Positions 60,081 through 64,000 of a DNA stretch of 64,000 nucleotides are shown one piece after another. Position numbers and translations under genes: made by a program. This stretch comes from Luteimonas abyssi (GTDB taxonomy: Bacteria > Pseudomonadota > Gammaproteobacteria > Xanthomonadales > Xanthomonadaceae). Numbering within the stretch: the first letter of the stretch is position 1; every line of letters starts with the position of its first letter. The DNA lies in the NCBI RefSeq assembly GCF_001482195.1, contig NZ_KQ759763.1:1089321-1153320 (forward strand), written 5' to 3'. The notes beneath the pieces are model-generated. The model had not been told where the DNA came from and did no database searches. It saw nothing but the letters and a program-made list of their open reading frames with translations.

Positions 60081-60722
60081 ATGATCCGTGTGTGTCTGGT
60101 CGACGATCAAACCCTGGTGCGACAGGGCATCCGTTCACTGCTGGCGCTCGACGGCGGCATCGAGGTGATCGCCGAGGCCGGCGACGGCCGCCAGGCGGTG
60201 GACACCATTCCGCAGGTGAAGCCCGATGTGGTGCTGATGGACATGCGCATGCCGGAAATGTCCGGCCTGGAGGCCTTGCAGACGCTGTCGCGTGCCGGAC
60301 AACTGCCGCCGACCATCATCCTGACCACGTTCGACGACGATCAGCTGGTGCTGGCCGGTCTGAAGGCCGGCGCCAAGGGCTATCTGCTCAAGGACGTCTC
60401 GCTCGATCAACTGGTCGGCGCGATCCGGACCGTGGCCGGTGGCGGGTCGCTGGTGCAGCCGGCGATGACCCAGCGCCTGCTGTCGGGGCTCGAGCACATG
60501 CGCAACGAATTCGTCAGCCTCGATCGCCCGGATCCGCTGACCGACCGCGAGACCGAGATCCTGCGGCTGATGGCCGGCGGCTTCTCCAACAAGGAGATCG
60601 CCAACTCCCTTGGTGTGGCCGAGGGCACGATCAAGAACCACGTGTCCAACATCCTCTCCAAGCTCGGCGTGCGCGACCGCACCCGCGCGGTGCTCAAGGC
60701 GTTCGAGCTCAAGCTGGTCTGA
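60081..60722 (+). CDS. NarL/FixJ-family response regulator
   Basis: A 213-residue regulator. The receiver domain reads MIRVCLVDDQTLVRQGIRSLL, with phospho-acceptor Asp in DVVLMDMRMPEMSG and Lys in GYLLKDVS. The C-terminal LuxR helix-turn-helix is LTDRETEILRLMAGGFSNKEIANSLGVAEGTIKNHVSNILSKLGVRDRTRAV. GGAG eight bases before the ATG fixes the start. It is partner of the upstream kinase. A decayed copy of its last 24 codons lies 80 bases downstream. Confidence 0.94.
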   Translation: MIRVCLVDDQTLVRQGIRSLLALDGGIEVIAEAGDGRQAVDTIPQVKPDVVLMDMRMPEMSGLEALQTLSRAGQLPPTIILTTFDDDQLVLAGLKAGAKGYLLKDVSLDQLVGAIRTVAGGGSLVQPAMTQRLLSGLEHMRNEFVSLDRPDPLTDRETEILRLMAGGFSNKEIANSLGVAEGTIKNHVSNILSKLGVRDRTRAVLKAFELKLV

Positions 60723-60736
60723 GGTGAGGATGCCCG

Positions 60737-60757
60737 GCCCGCCGCGGGGCGGCGGGC
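60737..60757. terminator. Hairpin after the response regulator
   Basis: A 7-bp stem GCCCGCC/GGCGGGC with a 7-base loop, 14 bases beyond the stop codon of the response regulator. Confidence 0.55.
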
Positions 60758-60800
60758 GCTCGCGGCCACGCGAGGCGGTGCCTCGCAAGCGGTGGCCGTT

Positions 60801-60871
60801 CGCCCTCTCCAGGCTCGGCGCGCGCGACCGCACCCGTACCGCGCTCGAGGTGTTGGCTCGAGCTTGTCTGA
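60801..60871 (+). pseudogene. Degenerate duplicate of a response-regulator 3' end
   Basis: About 70 bases match the last 72 of the preceding response regulator (60651-60722). The shared blocks are cctctcca-gctcggcg, gcgcgaccgcaccc and the end gtctgagg. In translation LSRLGARDRTRTALEVL parallels LSKLGVRDRTRAVLKAF. Two bases are missing near the end, so the old stop is out of frame. It is a remnant of a tandem duplication, or of a related neighbouring regulator gene that decayed. The rest of 60760-61095 shows no gene; a promoter for the next gene must be within it. Confidence 0.7.
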
Positions 60872-61095
60872 GGGGCGCCCTGTATGGGCAGTCGCAGGTT
60901 CGGCCTGCGGCCAGGACCGCCCGCGGCGGCAGGCGTTCATGTTGCCTAACATCCGCCGGTACCCGCCTCTGGACGGGCCGGGGCGCGTTACCGGTCACTT
61001 CGGTGCACGTAACCTGTCGCCCGTAGCGAAACATCTTGATACGATTGAGGGTCTGCGCCCCGGCACTGCCCGGTTCTGGTCCTGGAGAACCCTGA

Positions 61096-62232
61096 ATGAC
61101 CCGTCTGATTGAGCTCCTGATTTCCCTCGCCATCACCGCCGTGCTGTTCGTGGTGATCGGCGTGATTCTGCCCGCCAACCGTTCGCTGGAGGAGCAGATC
61201 GAGACCAACCGTCGCCAGACCATCGTCTTCGACACGCTCAACAGCTTCCAGCGCTTCCATTCCTGGCATCCGTTCGCGGTGCAGGATCCCGGCATCGACA
61301 TCGAGCTGTCCGGCCCGCAGTCGGGCGTGGGCGCCACCATGCGCTACAGCTCGGACGTGAGCGCCATCGGTTCGGGTTCGTGGGAAATCGTCGAGTCCGA
61401 GCCGCGCAGCCGCGTGGCCATGGCGATCGAGAACGAGCAGCGCGGCAATAACAAGCGCACCGAGTTCATCCTGCGCCCGACCGGTCGCGGCGGCCGCAAT
61501 ATCGAAATCACCCAGACCTACAACGTCGAGTACGGCTGGAACCTGCTGGGCCGTTATGCCGGTCTGTACGTCGCGCGCAACGTCGGCGACAACATGCAGT
61601 TCGGCCTGCGCCGCCTGAGCACGATGCTGGCTGCGGTGCCCAACGTCGATTACGCGGTCGAGGACAGCAAGCTGGTCGGCCTGCGTGTCGAGGACCTGCC
61701 GGCGGAGAACCTGCTGGTGGTCAAGGCCGGTGCCGTCGAGCGCCGGAACGAGGCGATCCGCGCGTCGATCAACGACAACGTCGAGTGGATCAACCGCACC
61801 ATCGCCGCCAACGATCTCGAAGCCGCCGGCCCGCTGCGCATCATCACCTCGGAGCTGGGCAGCAATACCTACACCTTCGACATCGCGATGCCGGTGCGTC
61901 CGGCGGGCAGCGGTCCGGTCGAGACCAGCGACGAGGCCGCCGAGGGCGATGCCGCCGAGACGCCGGCGCCTGCCGTGGCCGACGCCGGCGAGCTGCAGGA
62001 CCTCGATCTGCTGGGTCCGGTCGAGTACCTGCGCACCGAGCCGACCCGCGTGGCGCGTGCCGAGTACACCGGCTTCCTGGCCGAACTCGACAATGTCCGC
62101 AACGCCGTGCGCGCCTGGGCCTTGACCCAGGGCTACGAAGTGACCGGGCGTCCGTTCGAGAACTACGTCGCCGGCGCCGATGCGGCCTTCACCGCCGACG
62201 GCCAGTACGAGGTGTTCTGGACCATCAAGTGA
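61096..62232 (+). CDS. SRPBCC (polyketide cyclase-like) membrane-anchored protein
   Basis: A 378-residue protein with an N-terminal membrane anchor (LIELLISLAITAVLFVVIGVIL) followed by an SRPBCC/START-like ligand-binding fold: NRSLEEQIETNRRQTIVFDTLNSFQRFHSWHPFAVQDPG...GVGATMRYSSD...GSGSWEIVESEPRSRVAM. The second half adds a domain with an Ala/Glu/Pro-rich insertion (about residues 275-300). The function is unknown. GGAG before the ATG supports the start, and a strong hairpin follows the stop. Confidence 0.75.
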   Translation: MTRLIELLISLAITAVLFVVIGVILPANRSLEEQIETNRRQTIVFDTLNSFQRFHSWHPFAVQDPGIDIELSGPQSGVGATMRYSSDVSAIGSGSWEIVESEPRSRVAMAIENEQRGNNKRTEFILRPTGRGGRNIEITQTYNVEYGWNLLGRYAGLYVARNVGDNMQFGLRRLSTMLAAVPNVDYAVEDSKLVGLRVEDLPAENLLVVKAGAVERRNEAIRASINDNVEWINRTIAANDLEAAGPLRIITSELGSNTYTFDIAMPVRPAGSGPVETSDEAAEGDAAETPAPAVADAGELQDLDLLGPVEYLRTEPTRVARAEYTGFLAELDNVRNAVRAWALTQGYEVTGRPFENYVAGADAAFTADGQYEVFWTIK

Positions 62233-62257
62233 TCCGGTCCTATCCATGACGAACCGC

Positions 62258-62287
62258 CACACGCCGCGCCTTCGGGTGCGGCGTGTG
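62258..62287. terminator. Hairpin terminator of the SRPBCC gene
   Basis: A stem CACACGCCGC/GCGGCGTGTG, extended inside by CC-TTCG-GG, followed by cgtttgtg. It lies 26 bases beyond the stop codon. Confidence 0.75.
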
Positions 62288-62328
62288 CGTTTGTGGGATC
62301 TACTGTCGCGATCCGGAGGCGAGCGGCG

Positions 62329-62697
62329 ATGAGCCACGAGACATCCCCTGGGCCCGGTCCTGCCTGGCTCGCGGCCGCCGGCGCGGTCTGCGCGGCGCTC
62401 GGTGTCGGGCTGTCGGCCTATGCGGCACATGCCGTGGACGGCCCGGCGCAGGCGCGGTTGTCGCTGGCCGCACTGTTCGCATTCGGGCACGGCGTGGCGC
62501 TGGCGGCGCTCGGCGCGCGCCGTCGCCACACGCTGGCGCAGGTGGCGCTGTGCATGCTGCTGCTGGGAATGCTGTTGTTTTCCGGCAGCCTGGCCGGTGC
62601 CGTGCTGGCCGGGTGGGGCACCCGCGCCGCGCCATGGGGCGGGATGTTGATGATGCTCGGTTGGCTGGTGCTGGCGTTCGACTTTCTGCGACGCTGA
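62329..62697 (+). CDS. DUF423-family small membrane protein
   Basis: A 122-residue integral membrane protein with four hydrophobic segments. It opens PAWLAAAGAVCAALGVGLSAYAAHAVDGPAQARLSLAALFAFGHGVAL, the DUF423 (YgdD-like) pattern in which a small-residue helix is followed by a conserved AH pair. The role of the family is unknown. The ATG at 62329 is chosen because GGAGG lies upstream. Confidence 0.75.
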   Translation: MSHETSPGPGPAWLAAAGAVCAALGVGLSAYAAHAVDGPAQARLSLAALFAFGHGVALAALGARRRHTLAQVALCMLLLGMLLFSGSLAGAVLAGWGTRAAPWGGMLMMLGWLVLAFDFLRR

Positions 62698-62805
62698 TGG
62701 CACATGCCGCAGTTCGCACGAGCATCGGTGCGGAGCGGTCCTTGAAGGGCTGGATGTCGGCTGACGGTCGCTGCGGTCGATCCCTGACCGGTCAGACGAT
62801 GCCGG

Positions 62806-63624
62806 TCAGACGAGGCTGACGGTCGCGCTTTCGTAACGCCAGTGCCACGGCTCGTAGACGATGCCGTGCGGATTGTCGCGCGGGTAGCTCAGCACGAAGC
62901 CGTACGTGCCGGCATGCGCATCGAGCCAGGCGTAGGCGTCCGTCGCCTCGAAACTCTCCTCGGCCGATGGTTCGCCGGGAGTGCCGATATCGAGTGCCCG
63001 GCCGGTGTGATGTTCGCTGAAGCCGGGCGCGGCGTTGACCGCCAGGATGTCGCGCACCGACTGACCGCGGGCGCGTTTGCGCGCGAAGATGCCCAGCTGG
63101 TAGTCGTGACTGCGGTATCCGGAGATCGCCTCGAGGGCAATGTCGTCGGCGCGCGCGGCGCTGCGCATCCGCGCCCACGCGCGTGCGGTGGCGGCGTCCA
63201 GCCAGAGCGGCCGCCGGTAGCGGTCGTATCCGGCGAAATCCAGCCAGGCAGGCTCCGGCAGCAGGGCCAGCCCGGTGTCGTCCGCATAGTCGTCGGCGTC
63301 GAGGCCGAGCACCGCCAGGCGCGCTTCCAGCCCGTGTGGAGACAGAGTGTGGCCGCGCGGCATGTCGTGACGCGCGCTGCGCGGCGCATGGTCGAGCGCA
63401 TCGAGTGCGACATCCACGGACAGCCCGGCCGTCCACCGCGGCAGCAGCGGCAGCAGGCCTGCGTCCATGGCAACCGCGAGATAACGTCCGTCCGACTTGC
63501 GACGCAGCAGCCAGCGACCCTGGGCCAGCGCGCGTGCGTCGTGATTGCTGCGGGCCCTGAGCAGGTCCGCGGGCCACAGCTCGATATCGGGCGTGTTGAT
63601 CAGGATGCGGGGCGGCGTACGCAT
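62806..63624 (-). CDS. M15B D-alanyl-D-alanine carboxypeptidase (VanY-like)
   Basis: A 272-residue zinc peptidase of the M15B family. The active-site region is SGYRSHDYQLGIFARK, then SEHHTGRALDIGTPG (zinc His and Asp), AYAWLDAHAGTYGFVLSYP, and YEPWHWRY (catalytic Glu and zinc His). The N-terminal 120 residues are an extra domain (RWLLRRKSDGRYLAVAMDAGLLPLLPRW...) without a recognised name. No clear signal peptide is visible, unusual for an enzyme expected to act on peptidoglycan. A substrate inside the cell or a non-classical route cannot be excluded. Confidence 0.85.
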   Translation of the reverse strand: MRTPPRILINTPDIELWPADLLRARSNHDARALAQGRWLLRRKSDGRYLAVAMDAGLLPLLPRWTAGLSVDVALDALDHAPRSARHDMPRGHTLSPHGLEARLAVLGLDADDYADDTGLALLPEPAWLDFAGYDRYRRPLWLDAATARAWARMRSAARADDIALEAISGYRSHDYQLGIFARKRARGQSVRDILAVNAAPGFSEHHTGRALDIGTPGEPSAEESFEATDAYAWLDAHAGTYGFVLSYPRDNPHGIVYEPWHWRYESATVSLV

Positions 63625-63841
63625 TGCGGAATCCGGGAGCCTTGTCCGGCTCAGTGTAGGCGCTTCACCGATGAACCGCTGGCGGGCCGTGCGGCAGTGC
63701 CGTGCGCGAGCTGGCCCCGCGGCGCGGACATCGGAGACATTGGTTTACGCAGGCACGCGGCGAGCGGTGATTGCCGCTCTGCGGAGCGACGTGTCGAATC
63801 TAGGACGTGCGATGCGCTCGCACGGATATGCCGATGAAAGA

Positions 63842-63872
63842 ATGGGGGCGCGATCATGGATCGCGCCCCCAT
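63842..63872. terminator. Strong hairpin terminator
   Basis: A perfect 14-bp stem ATGGGGGCGCGATC/GATCGCGCCCCCAT with a 3-base loop, 31 bases past the stop codon of the truncated gene at the right edge. The rest of 63625-63903 holds no credible gene. Confidence 0.7.
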
Positions 63873-63903
63873 CGGGTACTGCAAGCGGCGGCGTCCTGAA
63901 GCG

Positions 63904-64000
63904 CTACATCGGATCCAGCGATGCGAGGTAGCGCCGCGGAGCGCGGCTGGCCCGGTCGATGCGCTCGATCAGGACGACGGCTGCGCCGGAGCCGGCTGCG
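63904..64000 (-). CDS. C-terminal end of a gene running off the window
   Basis: The last 31 codons of a minus-strand gene, ending VLIERIDRASRAPRRYLASLDPM before TAG at 63904. The frame is open to the edge and a strong terminator follows at the right distance, which supports a real gene. Too little is present to name it. Confidence 0.5.
   Translation of the reverse strand, partial: AAGSGAAVVLIERIDRASRAPRRYLASLDPM

Noticed and set aside
63545-63931. Plus-strand open frame of 128 codons near the right edge
   Set aside because: It crosses a strong terminator hairpin and the start of the M15 peptidase on the other strand; composition is not protein-like.

Overview
The window is a very GC-rich, densely coded piece of bacterial chromosome. 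It most likely comes from the Xanthomonadaceae/Lysobacteraceae (Lysobacter, Luteimonas or a relative). That inference rests on gene content and protein style: a lexA-imuA-imuB-dnaE2 cassette, an M2 peptidyl-dipeptidase, an M3 Dcp lipoprotein, a FabR/desaturase pair, a gcvP close to the Xanthomonas form, and a family of short palindromic repeats scattered between genes. I saw no tRNA, rRNA, CRISPR array, phage or insertion sequence with a transposase.

Layout. 0-9 kb: a homopolymer G run at the very start, a YgjP-type metallopeptidase, an unrecognised repeat-rich protein, the Dcp lipoprotein, a DUF2231/sorbosone-dehydrogenase-like pair, a MATE transporter and an unrecognised anchored protein. 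9-13.3 kb: a palindromic repeat cluster, then a paoABC-type molybdenum aldehyde dehydrogenase operon with ATGA overlaps. 13.6-16.8 kb: a FabR-type regulator divergent from a ferredoxin reductase and an acyl desaturase, with a perfect palindrome between them. 16.8-17.7 kb: a non-coding stretch holding two facing copies of a hairpin-containing repeat. 17.7-23.4 kb: a short UvrA paralogue, an M20 amidohydrolase, and a glutathione transferase divergent from a WYL regulator.

23.4-26.6 kb: a MipA / response regulator / sensor kinase / small ParS-like protein run. 26.7-33.7 kb: a LexA box, lexA2, imuA, imuB, dnaE2 and an alkB homologue in one direction, which looks like an SOS mutagenesis operon extended with alkylation repair. 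33.8-42.8 kb: a giant cyclic beta-1,2-glucan synthase with a small coupled ORF. 42.9-50.1 kb: catalase HPII, an FAD oxidoreductase, and gcvP behind a tandem glycine riboswitch. 50.3-55.9 kb: a siderophore-interacting protein, a Bcr/CflA transporter, an M2 peptidase, a YrbL-like protein and a HExxH protein. 56-58.6 kb: a GNAT-minC-minD-minE operon. 58.8-64 kb: a NarL-type two-component system followed by a decayed copy of a response-regulator 3' end, an SRPBCC protein, a DUF423 membrane protein, an M15 peptidase and the tail of one more gene.

The most unusual observation is a 48-bp member of the palindromic repeat family lying in frame inside gcvP. It is translated into about 16 residues beside the active-site half of the P-protein. 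The same repeat sits between imuB and dnaE2, between convergent genes, and in clusters. All functional statements come from reading the translations and motifs; no database search was run.
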